From assembly GCA_943325595.2 (NCBI GenBank), contig CALPQA020000140.1, forward strand, positions 1 to 5,827: a stretch of DNA of 5,827 bases, in the 5' to 3' direction. A model generated the notes under the pieces. That model was not told the DNA's origin. It made no database searches and saw only the letters and a list, made by a program, of their open reading frames with translations. Within the stretch, counting starts at the first letter, position 1, and each line of letters opens with the position of its first letter. Made by a program: the position numbers and the translations under genes. This document shows positions 1-5,827 of this stretch, piece by piece. The DNA comes from Auritidibacter sp. Marseille-P8566 (GTDB lineage: Bacteria; Bacteroidota; Bacteroidia; Flavobacteriales; Flavobacteriaceae).

Positions 1-1389
1 AATGAAGTAATCAATAATGGAAGCACAACGGGTCTTGTGATAGAAAATAACGCCAATTTAATTCAGGATTCTTCAACTACAGTTAATACGAATGCAGGAG
101 CAATAACTGTAAAGAGAAACAGTAATGCTTTGAGACGTTTAGACTATACTATTTGGTCGTCTCCAGTGGCGGAACAAAATATATTGGCCTTTTCCCCTTC
201 TACATTGTCAAATCGTTTTTATAGTTATAACGAAGCAACTAACTTATACAATGTAGTGAACCCTTTAACAACCCAGTTTGCAACAGCTATGGGTTATTTA
301 ATTCGTATGCCTAATGATCATCCTGCTACTCCAACGGTTTGGAATGGTAGTTTTACAGGAGTGCCTAACAATGGGACTATTAATAAAACAATAACATACA
401 ATGGTTCTGCTCCATTTGGTTACAATATGTTGGGAAATCCTTATCCATCAACCATTAATGCGCAAGCATTTATTGTAGCCAACACTGCCAACATAGAAAG
501 CAGTTTGTATTTCTGGAGAAAAATAAATGGGGCCATTGGTTCTGCTTATGCAGTATATAACTCTTTAGGAGCAACTGCTACTCCAAGTAGCGCTTCGCCA
601 AACGGAACAATTCAAGTAGGACAAGGGTTCTTCGTGAAAGCCAAAAGTAACTCTAACATATCCTTTACAAACGCTATGCGTGTTGCCAATAATGACAATC
701 AATTCTTCAGAACCAACCAAGTTCAAAAAGACCGTATATGGTTAAACCTAACCAATGCTTCAGGAGTTTTTAGCCAAACTTTAATAGGTTATCTAGAAGA
801 AGGTTCTCAAGGAGTAGATAGTTACGATGCTAAATACATTAATGACAGTCCAATTGCCTTAACATCAAATATCAATAATGAAGAATACACAATTCAAAGT
901 CGTTCAACATTTGACCCTGCAGATGTAGTTGCCTTAAACTTCAAAACAGATGTCGCGGGAGATTATACTATTACTTTAGACCATTTTGATGGAGTCTTTA
1001 CTTCGGAACAAGCTATTTATCTTAAAGATAATATTACTGGTAACGAAACAGATTTGAAAGCAGGTTCTTGTACTTTCACTGCAACAGCTGGAATAGACAA
1101 CGCCAGATTTTCTTTGAAATACCAAAGAACATTGAACGTAGATGTGTCAGCATTCAACGATAACAATGTAAGAGTGTATATAAACAATGGCACTTTATAT
1201 ATAAATTCAGGAACAAGTGTTATCAAGACTATTGAAGTGTATGATATTCAGGGAAGATTAATTGAACAACAAAAATCAGTAAAAGCCACTACAGCTGCTA
1301 TCCATAATTTGAAAGCAACCAACCAAGTATTGATTGTTAAAATTATAGATGAGAATAGTAAAGATGTTATAAAAAAAATAGTGAATTAA
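1..1389 (+). CDS. T9SS-exported protein with type C (ChiA-like) sorting domain, 5'-truncated
   Basis: The reading frame is open to the first base of the window, so this is the C-terminal 462 residues of a longer protein. The GTG at 37 is an internal codon, not a convincing start. Counting from the window edge, residues 48-56 (DYTIWSSPV), 145-150 (GNPYPS) and 207-213 (GQGFFVK) are landmarks of a module, recalled from many Flavobacterium secreted proteins, that precedes the type C T9SS sorting signal. The last 75 or so residues (388-462) show the sorting domain: a V-x-VY strand, LYINSG, then IEVYDIQGRLI, a QVLIVKI strand and a basic tail ending in KKIVN. This resembles the C-terminus of Flavobacterium johnsoniae ChiA more than the common YPNP-type A domain. 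The product should be exported through T9SS to the cell surface or medium. The functional N-terminal part lies outside the window, so its role (enzyme, adhesin or binding protein) is unknown. A terminator follows the stop codon, so this is the last gene of its transcript. Confidence 0.88.
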   Translation, partial: NEVINNGSTTGLVIENNANLIQDSSTTVNTNAGAITVKRNSNALRRLDYTIWSSPVAEQNILAFSPSTLSNRFYSYNEATNLYNVVNPLTTQFATAMGYLIRMPNDHPATPTVWNGSFTGVPNNGTINKTITYNGSAPFGYNMLGNPYPSTINAQAFIVANTANIESSLYFWRKINGAIGSAYAVYNSLGATATPSSASPNGTIQVGQGFFVKAKSNSNISFTNAMRVANNDNQFFRTNQVQKDRIWLNLTNASGVFSQTLIGYLEEGSQGVDSYDAKYINDSPIALTSNINNEEYTIQSRSTFDPADVVALNFKTDVAGDYTITLDHFDGVFTSEQAIYLKDNITGNETDLKAGSCTFTATAGIDNARFSLKYQRTLNVDVSAFNDNNVRVYINNGTLYINSGTSVIKTIEVYDIQGRLIEQQKSVKATTAAIHNLKATNQVLIVKIIDENSKDVIKKIVN

Positions 1390-1468
1390 AAAGTAGAAGT
1401 TAATAAGTACTATTAAAGTAATTAATTAGAATTTATTAGAAATTTAAAAAGAACTTAATTACTAAATT

Positions 1469-1503
1469 AGGACTGCGGCATTTATTTGTTGCAGTCTTTT
1501 TTG
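1469..1503 (+). terminator. Intrinsic terminator after the first T9SS gene
   Basis: A 10-bp stem forms between 1471-1480 (gactgcggca) and 1487-1496 (tgttgcagtc). It contains two G-U pairs and a 6-base loop (tttatt), and six T follow directly at 1497-1502, then more T-rich sequence. It starts about 80 bases after the stop codon at 1389. This is a textbook Rho-independent terminator for the upstream gene, and it separates that gene from the next coding region. Confidence 0.87.
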
Positions 1504-1608
1504 TTTTATTTGCTTTGGGTTTATAGATGGTACTGGATTTTAATGTATTACATAAATTAGACTCGTTTTTTTATAAATAGTAGCTTCTTGATTTATATTA
1601 CAATTGAA

Positions 1609-1654
1609 CCAAATTAGCCTTATGAATGACACTTTTTCGCCATGACTAATTTGG
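1609..1654. repeat. Perfect 9-bp inverted repeat upstream of the CBM-like gene
   Basis: ccaaattag at 1609-1617 is the exact reverse complement of ctaatttgg at 1646-1654, with a 28-base spacer. It lies 48 bases before the preferred ATG at 1702. It could be a regulator-binding dyad or a leader hairpin. In DNA this AT-rich a 9-bp match can arise by chance, and no T-run follows it, so it is not a terminator. No convincing Bacteroidota promoter (TTTG near -33 with TAnnTTTG near -7) could be placed in the 200 bases before the gene. Confidence 0.35.
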
Positions 1655-1701
1655 GATTTTCGTTTAATTTTACACAAAACATAACTTTTAAAAAAAATAT
1701 T

Positions 1702-3123
1702 ATGAAAACAAAAATTACTTATTTGTTATTAATTTTTCCTCTATTCACCTTTGCTCAAGGACCATGGAATTTTATCTCCACAACGGAAGGATTTACGTGC
1801 AATTCTTCTGCTGGAACTTTAGGAGCGCATACAGTGACACAGTCAGCAGGGGATTTAAGGGTTGATTTTGTTGTTGGTCAGGGTAATAATCCCATAATAA
1901 GAAAGGCAGATGCCAATATTGATGCAGATACAAATATCAACTTTATTGAAATACGATTGAAAAACTTAAGTACAATAAGCTATTTAAGATTATGTCCAGC
2001 ATCAACTACTAGTAATTATGGGAATGTTGTAATTTCCACTGCTGATACGGCCTACCAAACCTATATTGTTGATGTAACGGCATGGACAGGTAACCCTATT
2101 GGTATTGATATAATGTGTAAAAAGAATAATAGCACAACAGCTGGTTCGGCCTATACACCAGTAGCAGGCGAGTACATTTTAATTGATTACATTAAGCCTT
2201 TAGCTTATCTTGTAACACCAGAAGTTAATGTTTTTAATTTTGATACAACAACTGAAAGTTTCACTAATCTTACAAGATCAACAGCTGTTCAAGCAACTGA
2301 ATCGTCAAGAGGAACTTTAATGATTAACTGTACAACTGCAGCCTCTACGAATGGTAAGGTAGCTTTATCATCATTACTTGCCCATGTTGAAGGTACAAAT
2401 AAGTATGCCCATATTACTTTAAAAAACACCTCAACCAATACATTATTTCAATTAAATGGAAAAGTAGCCGGAGTAGGAACTGTTTTTAATCCAATTCAAA
2501 CCTATACTACTTCTGATGCTAACTACAAAACGTATGATTTTAATTTAAGTACTTGGGATAATGGTTATCAATTTCCAGAATTAAACTTTGGTATGTTGAA
2601 TACTTGGCTAGCAACAGCAACTTATGCAATTGGTGACATTGTAATTTCAGGAAATACCTATTGTAAAAACATATCAGGTGCAAATAGTGTTGCACCTGGA
2701 GTACCACATACAGATATTGTGAATTGGGTAATAGTGAATGCTTCAGGAGCTGTGGCCGATGCTTCTCCAGCTACTAATGGTGCAATTCTTGGAGGTGCAT
2801 TGAATATTAATCCTTCAACTAATTCTGTATATGTTGATTCAATTATTTTTGATAATATTGTTCCTTCAGCTTTAGGTATTGCTGATTTTGGAAATGCAAA
2901 TAATACAATTTCATTATATCCAAATCCTGCACAAGAGGTTTTGAATATAAGTTCATCTAATAAAATCACTAAAATTGAAGTATATGATTTGCTAGGTAAA
3001 AAAGTAGTATCTAGCAACAATACTTCATATGTGAATGTTGCAGCATTAGGAAAAGGAGCTTATATTGTTAAAGTGGTCCAAGAAAACGGTAGTGTTGTTG
3101 CAAAACGATTTATTAAACAATAA
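1702..3123 (+). CDS. Secreted tandem jelly-roll (CBM-like) protein with type A T9SS sorting domain
   Basis: This 473-residue protein is probably a cell-surface or released carbohydrate-binding protein; no catalytic motif is visible. The start at 1702 is chosen because it places a clean signal peptide (residues 1-18: basic MKTK, hydrophobic LLLIFPLF, cleavage after TFA before Q19) at the N-terminus. The in-frame ATG at 1642 would add 20 residues ahead of it. Two related domains follow. Domain 1 (about 22-166) starts W-N-F-x-S-TTEGF and ends in LIDYI. Domain 2 (about 178-383) starts F-N-F-D-TTTESF and ends in VDSIIF. Both carry the 'lkN.St...' strand typical of beta-sandwich modules on Bacteroidota secreted proteins. 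Domain 2 is longer because of an inserted segment at about residues 300-345 resembling a type 3 chitin-binding (CBM5/12) module. Residues about 400-473 form a type A sorting domain: YPNPA (406-410), IEVYDLLGKKV, GAYIVKV and a basic tail RFIKQ. Terminators on both sides suggest a monocistronic gene. The binding target is unknown. Confidence 0.85.
   Translation: MKTKITYLLLIFPLFTFAQGPWNFISTTEGFTCNSSAGTLGAHTVTQSAGDLRVDFVVGQGNNPIIRKADANIDADTNINFIEIRLKNLSTISYLRLCPASTTSNYGNVVISTADTAYQTYIVDVTAWTGNPIGIDIMCKKNNSTTAGSAYTPVAGEYILIDYIKPLAYLVTPEVNVFNFDTTTESFTNLTRSTAVQATESSRGTLMINCTTAASTNGKVALSSLLAHVEGTNKYAHITLKNTSTNTLFQLNGKVAGVGTVFNPIQTYTTSDANYKTYDFNLSTWDNGYQFPELNFGMLNTWLATATYAIGDIVISGNTYCKNISGANSVAPGVPHTDIVNWVIVNASGAVADASPATNGAILGGALNINPSTNSVYVDSIIFDNIVPSALGIADFGNANNTISLYPNPAQEVLNISSSNKITKIEVYDLLGKKVVSSNNTSYVNVAALGKGAYIVKVVQENGSVVAKRFIKQ
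2596..2736 (+). other. CBM5/12-like (chitin-binding type 3) segment inside the second jelly roll
   Basis: Residues about 300-345 of the surrounding protein show W302, Y308, G311-D312, V314, G317, Y320, P332 and W342. This matches the order 'W....-Y..GD.V...g..Y......P.......W' that characterises the short type 3 chitin-binding fold of secreted chitinases and many other surface proteins. The segment interrupts the jelly-roll domain, which resumes at about residue 365 and closes with VDSIIF. The similarity was judged by eye. Such folds also occur as generic surface modules, so chitin binding is not implied. Confidence 0.5.
2899..3120 (+). other. Type A T9SS C-terminal sorting domain
   Basis: The last 74 residues or so of the CBM-like protein carry the hallmarks of the TIGR04183-type signal: SLYPNPAQ, a strand LNIS, IEVYDLLGK, a central V-N-V-A-AL-GKGAYIVKV strand pair, and the basic end KRFIKQ. 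In this family the domain directs passage through the outer-membrane T9SS channel and is usually cleaved, often with attachment to a surface lipopolysaccharide anchor. Confidence 0.88.
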
Positions 3124-3154
3124 TTTATTTTTATTAGGAAATAGTACTATTATC

Positions 3155-3199
3155 AAAGGGAGCATCCTAAGTATATTTACTTCATGGATGTTCTTTTTT
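3155..3199 (+). terminator. Intrinsic terminator after the CBM-like gene
   Basis: An 8-bp stem pairs 3160-3167 (gagcatcc) with 3186-3193 (ggatgttc), with one G-U pair. The stem continues inward after a small asymmetric bulge as aagta (3169-3173) with tactt (3178-3182) around a 4-base loop. Six T follow at 3194-3199 and can also pair with AAA at 3155-3157. It starts about 32 bases after the stop codon, so transcription of the CBM-like gene very likely ends here and the hydrolase-sulfatase pair needs its own promoter. Confidence 0.85.
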
Positions 3200-3203
3200 A
3201 ATG

Positions 3204-3601
3204 TACTAACCACTAGTTTTCGTGTTGTATTTTCGTTTCTTGTGCTATTATTATAATTAATTTTTTTTCTCTTAACTTTAAGCTAAATTGGTAAATCAGT
3301 TTGATTGTGAAATCAAGAAACATTAGTGAAAAATTAGACTTTTTAGGAATTTAAACAATTGCATTTAGAACCTATTTTAATGGTAAATAAAAAATGAAGT
3401 ACTTTAAAAGAAGGAAAAAATCTTGGACTACACCTTACATCTTTTTATATTATGAAACAAAATCACATACTTATTGAGCTATATTAACTCTTTATTAAAA
3501 TATACTAAGACTTAGTTTTATGCCTTTTAGATTACTAATTCTAAATTCTAATCAAATCTTGGTGTTTTAACAATTTTTCTAAACAAATTTCAAAAATAAT
3601 T
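3204..3601. other. Long non-coding upstream region of the hydrolase-sulfatase operon
   Basis: About 400 very AT-rich bases lie between the terminator and the hydrolase start codon, with no credible gene. A promoter for the downstream pair must lie here. TAGTTTTA at 3513-3520 is one base off the TAnnTTTG -7 element, but no TTG or TTTG sits at the expected distance upstream, so no promoter is called. A small hairpin (ttgatt, loop gtga, aatcaa; 3301-3316) is the only other structure noticed. No tRNA, CRISPR-like repeat or riboswitch core was recognised. Confidence 0.5.
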
Positions 3602-5359
3602 ATGAAAGCTCTTTATAAATACATCGCCTTACTTGGTTTTTTTCTGTTTTTTATTACAAAATCACAAGCACAAAAAATAGCTGTGCCCATAAGCTCTTAT
3701 GGTGTTTGGGATCGTGGAGGAGGAGTTGAAGACTATTCCGATCCGAAGGCCGACTTTGTATTGGGGATAGAAGTTTCGGCTACTTGGGCAGAGGTCCAGC
3801 CTAATGGACCTGGCAAATTTGACTTTTCTGAATTTCAAAAAGTGTTAGATAAGGCGGCGAAGTATCACAAAATCGTGAAAGTGAGTGTTAATGTAGGACC
3901 TAATTCACCCTTATGGCTCTATGATTACGGAGTACCATTGGTTAAAGTAATTAGTAAAAAGCCTGAAAAACATGCTATAAAATTTGCCAATTACCCCTTT
4001 TACTTAAATGAAAATCATAAGAACTACTATTTTGAATTGATTAAACAATTCTCACTTTTTTTAAGAAGTCAGCCCAAAAATAAATTTGATTGTATTGCCT
4101 TTGTACAAGTAAAAACAGGTGCTACTGGCGACGAAGAACCTTACAAAGGAGAGCCTATAGATGAAAAATTTGCCATCGACAAAAAAACAGAATGGGAAAA
4201 ATATCGTTTAGAAGCATTCGAGCAATTTAAGAAGTATTTTAATGATGTGTCTGACCGTCAAATCGTTTTAACTTTTAATAATGTGGATCCTGTAAAACAA
4301 CCTACTGCTTTTAATTGGGTGATGAATACCATCGACCCGAAAATTGGTTTTGGTATTAAAGGAGGCGCCTATAACAGAGGGCACCATTTAACGGGCGAAC
4401 AATCTTTCAAGGAGCAATGGAATCCTTTTTTAATCAATCCAAAAGGGATGAAACTTTTCTCAGCTTCTGAAATGGATGAGTCCTGGAGAAAACCAATATT
4501 CAATATCAATACAGAATTAGGTTTTTATTGGTCAGCCCTAAGCGGTATCAACACAGGGTTATCATCTTATAATTGCACTAAAAAAGCCATTCAATATGCC
4601 TTAGAACATCCTGAAATTAGAGACATTTTTAAAATGTATAACAAATATGCACAACAGGTTTATCCCGCCTCTGCCACTACGGCCTTTTCTGTTTTTCACG
4701 AAGGACTAAACGCTGCAGACACCATTAAATTTCCGGTAAAAATATTTGGGAATGCAAAGTCGAAAAATCTGGAACGCTATACTAATATTTGTAATGCCTA
4801 TGCGTCAAGAGGAGCAAAAATGGACGATTTAGAATCAGCTGATATAGGTCAAGTAAACCAAAGGGAGAGACAAAAAGGCTATAATGATGCCGGATGGGAC
4901 ATTGCAGAAGGAAATTTTGAACGTTTTCTAACTCAGATTAATGCCGACAAAACTTCTATAGGGCTTTTCAGAATTAGAGGTGAAATTGACAAAAACTCTT
5001 CTAAATACGACCGTTTTGCTCGTTCTTTCGAAAATGCAACTGGCAAAAACACAATGTATTTTAAATTTGATGATGAGGTGTTTGCCACTTCAAAACCAAA
5101 AAGTTTAAAATTTACCATCACTTGGTTAGATAAAAATGCAGGTTCAACTTGGGCATTAAAATACAACAAAGAAAAAGTAATGAAAACGGCCCTTGAGGTA
5201 AAAGGAAAGGGTGATAACCAGTGGAAATCTGTTACAGTCGAAGTTGCTGACATGCAGTTAAACCATAGTGGAGAATTTGGGTCTGACTTTGTTTTGCTAA
5301 ATACAGATTCAATCGATGATATTTTTAACGGTATTGAGGTGAATATTCAACGAAAATAA
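3602..5359 (+). CDS. Secreted TIM-barrel glycoside hydrolase-like enzyme (GH42-like, clan GH-A architecture)
   Basis: This 585-residue protein is probably a periplasmic exo- or endo-acting glycosidase. Residues 1-23 are a signal peptide (hydrophobic LLGFFLFFI, cleavage SQA before Q24). There is no lipobox cysteine and no T9SS tail. The barrel starts near residue 50: TWAEVQPNGPGKFDFS (61-76) is the W-x-x-x-x-P-x-G-x-F-D-F-S element seen early in GH42-like barrels. IAFVQVKTGATGDEEPY (about 165-181) looks like the end of strand beta-4, with D177, E178 or E179 as acid/base candidates. IVLTFNNVD and GFGIKGG suit beta-5 and beta-6. LFSASEMDESW (about 286-295) suits beta-7, with E290 or E293 as nucleophile candidates. 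FYWSALSGINTGLSSYN suits beta-8. The classical GH42 acid/base Asn-Glu pair is not seen, so the family is uncertain and could be an unassigned or newer GH family. A region around GWDIAEGNFERFL (about 429-441) and a C-terminal beta-sandwich (about 484-585) follow. The sulfatase gene starts 29 bases downstream, implying co-transcription and a sulfated glycan substrate. Confidence 0.72.
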   Translation: MKALYKYIALLGFFLFFITKSQAQKIAVPISSYGVWDRGGGVEDYSDPKADFVLGIEVSATWAEVQPNGPGKFDFSEFQKVLDKAAKYHKIVKVSVNVGPNSPLWLYDYGVPLVKVISKKPEKHAIKFANYPFYLNENHKNYYFELIKQFSLFLRSQPKNKFDCIAFVQVKTGATGDEEPYKGEPIDEKFAIDKKTEWEKYRLEAFEQFKKYFNDVSDRQIVLTFNNVDPVKQPTAFNWVMNTIDPKIGFGIKGGAYNRGHHLTGEQSFKEQWNPFLINPKGMKLFSASEMDESWRKPIFNINTELGFYWSALSGINTGLSSYNCTKKAIQYALEHPEIRDIFKMYNKYAQQVYPASATTAFSVFHEGLNAADTIKFPVKIFGNAKSKNLERYTNICNAYASRGAKMDDLESADIGQVNQRERQKGYNDAGWDIAEGNFERFLTQINADKTSIGLFRIRGEIDKNSSKYDRFARSFENATGKNTMYFKFDDEVFATSKPKSLKFTITWLDKNAGSTWALKYNKEKVMKTALEVKGKGDNQWKSVTVEVADMQLNHSGEFGSDFVLLNTDSIDDIFNGIEVNIQRK

Positions 5360-5388
5360 ATTAGCGTACTACCATAAATCTTAAAAAA

Positions 5389-5827
5389 ATGAAAAAATTT
5401 ATTTATTTATTGGCGTCCTCCTTCTTGTTAACTCTAAGTTTTTTCTATTCCATTGATGGAGTAGCTCAAAATAAGCGGCCAAACATTCTTGTTATTATGG
5501 GTGATGACATCTCACGAAATAGTATGGGGGTGTATGGTTCCAAATATATAAAAACACCCAATTTTGATCGAATTGCAAATGAAGGAGCACTTTTTACGAA
5601 TGCCTATGTTTGTAACCCAAAATGCTCCCCTTCTCGAGCTTGTTTCTTAACCGGAAGGTATTCTTGGCAATTGGAAGAAGCTGCTAATCATATTCCTGTT
5701 ATACCTCCCAAATGGAAATTTTACCCTGAATTGTTGGAGAAAAGTGGATATGCAATAGGATATACTGGCAAAGGTTGGGGTCCTGGAGTGTACTATGGGG
5801 AACACAATCCTGCTGGTTGGGAATACA
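5389..5827 (+). CDS. Type I (S1) formylglycine-dependent sulfatase, 3'-truncated
   Basis: The first 146 codons of a sulfatase are present; the rest lies beyond the window (full-length members usually have about 450-550 residues). The ATG at 5389 gives a signal peptide (residues 1-26, hydrophobic FIYLLASSFLLTLSFF, cleavage VA before Q27), so the enzyme acts in the periplasm. RPNILVIMGDD (30-40) supplies the Asp pair, D39 and D40, that binds the active-site calcium. CSPSRACFLTGR (79-90) is the sulfatase signature, in which C79 is converted to formylglycine by a separate maturase and R83 supports it. TGKGWGPG (126-133) supplies the conserved active-site Lys (K128). The pattern around HIPVIPPKWKFYPELLEKSGY and KGWGPG recalls sulfatases often annotated as heparan N-sulfatase-like, but the specificity-determining C-terminal half is missing and the subfamily is not assigned. 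It lies 29 bases after the hydrolase gene and is almost certainly in the same operon. Confidence 0.93.
   Translation, partial: MKKFIYLLASSFLLTLSFFYSIDGVAQNKRPNILVIMGDDISRNSMGVYGSKYIKTPNFDRIANEGALFTNAYVCNPKCSPSRACFLTGRYSWQLEEAANHIPVIPPKWKFYPELLEKSGYAIGYTGKGWGPGVYYGEHNPAGWEY

Noticed and set aside
1017..1226. Minus-strand open frame of 69 codons
   Set aside because: It lies wholly inside the strongly supported T9SS protein on the + strand and its translation has no recognisable domain.
1647..1653. TAATTTG as a possible -7 promoter element
   Set aside because: It is one base short of the TAnnTTTG spacing and has no TTG or TTTG at the required distance upstream.
1642..1701. Upstream in-frame ATG adding 20 residues to the CBM-like protein
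   Set aside because: It would bury the signal peptide behind a 20-residue polar extension. The ATG at 1702 gives a standard signal peptide start.
2658..3020. Minus-strand open frame of 120 codons
   Set aside because: It is antisense to the CBM-like protein and its sorting domain, with no family resemblance.
3065..3256. Plus-strand open frame of 63 codons overlapping the end of the CBM-like gene
   Set aside because: It overlaps the sorting domain in another frame and runs through the terminator hairpin. Its hydrophobic Phe/Leu-rich tail comes from T-rich non-coding DNA.
3394..3477. Small open frame of 27 codons starting MKYFKRRKK in the long intergenic region
   Set aside because: It is short, basic and Lys/Tyr-rich as expected by chance in AT-rich DNA, with no evident ribosome binding site or conserved pattern.
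4933..5253. Minus-strand open frame of 106 codons
   Set aside because: It is fully antisense to the C-terminal domain of the hydrolase-like protein, with no recognisable motif.

Overview
The window looks like an AT-rich Bacteroidota genome, most likely a Flavobacteriia member (Flavobacterium-like). Two adjacent proteins end in type IX secretion system (T9SS) sorting domains, which are restricted to this phylum. The signal peptides have the typical short Lys-rich start and an Ala-Gln cleavage site, and no Shine-Dalgarno sequences are obvious.

Layout, all genes on the + strand: (1) positions 1-1389 hold the C-terminal 462 residues of a large T9SS-exported protein whose start lies outside the window; it ends in a ChiA-like (type C) sorting signal and is followed by a strong intrinsic terminator (about 1469-1503). 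(2) Positions 1702-3123 encode a 473-residue secreted protein with two tandem jelly-roll-like, probably carbohydrate-binding domains and a type A T9SS sorting signal. A small chitin-binding-type-3-like (CBM5/12-like) segment appears to be inserted in the second domain. A second intrinsic terminator follows (about 3155-3199). (3) About 400 bases without a credible gene come next. (4) Positions 3602-5359 encode a 585-residue periplasmic, TIM-barrel glycoside-hydrolase-like enzyme of GH42-like architecture with a C-terminal beta-sandwich. (5) A type I (S1) formylglycine sulfatase begins 29 bases later at 5389 and runs off the window after 146 codons.

The last two genes look like the start of an operon for breaking down a sulfated polysaccharide, with the sulfatase removing sulfate esters (or N-sulfate) and the hydrolase cutting the exposed sugar. 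The CBM-like surface protein just upstream, in its own transcription unit, could help capture the same polymer at the cell surface. No SusC/SusD pair, regulator or transporter lies inside the window, so calling this a polysaccharide utilization locus is inference. The target glycan cannot be read from this sequence alone; a sulfated galactan or a glycosaminoglycan-like polymer are the leading options.
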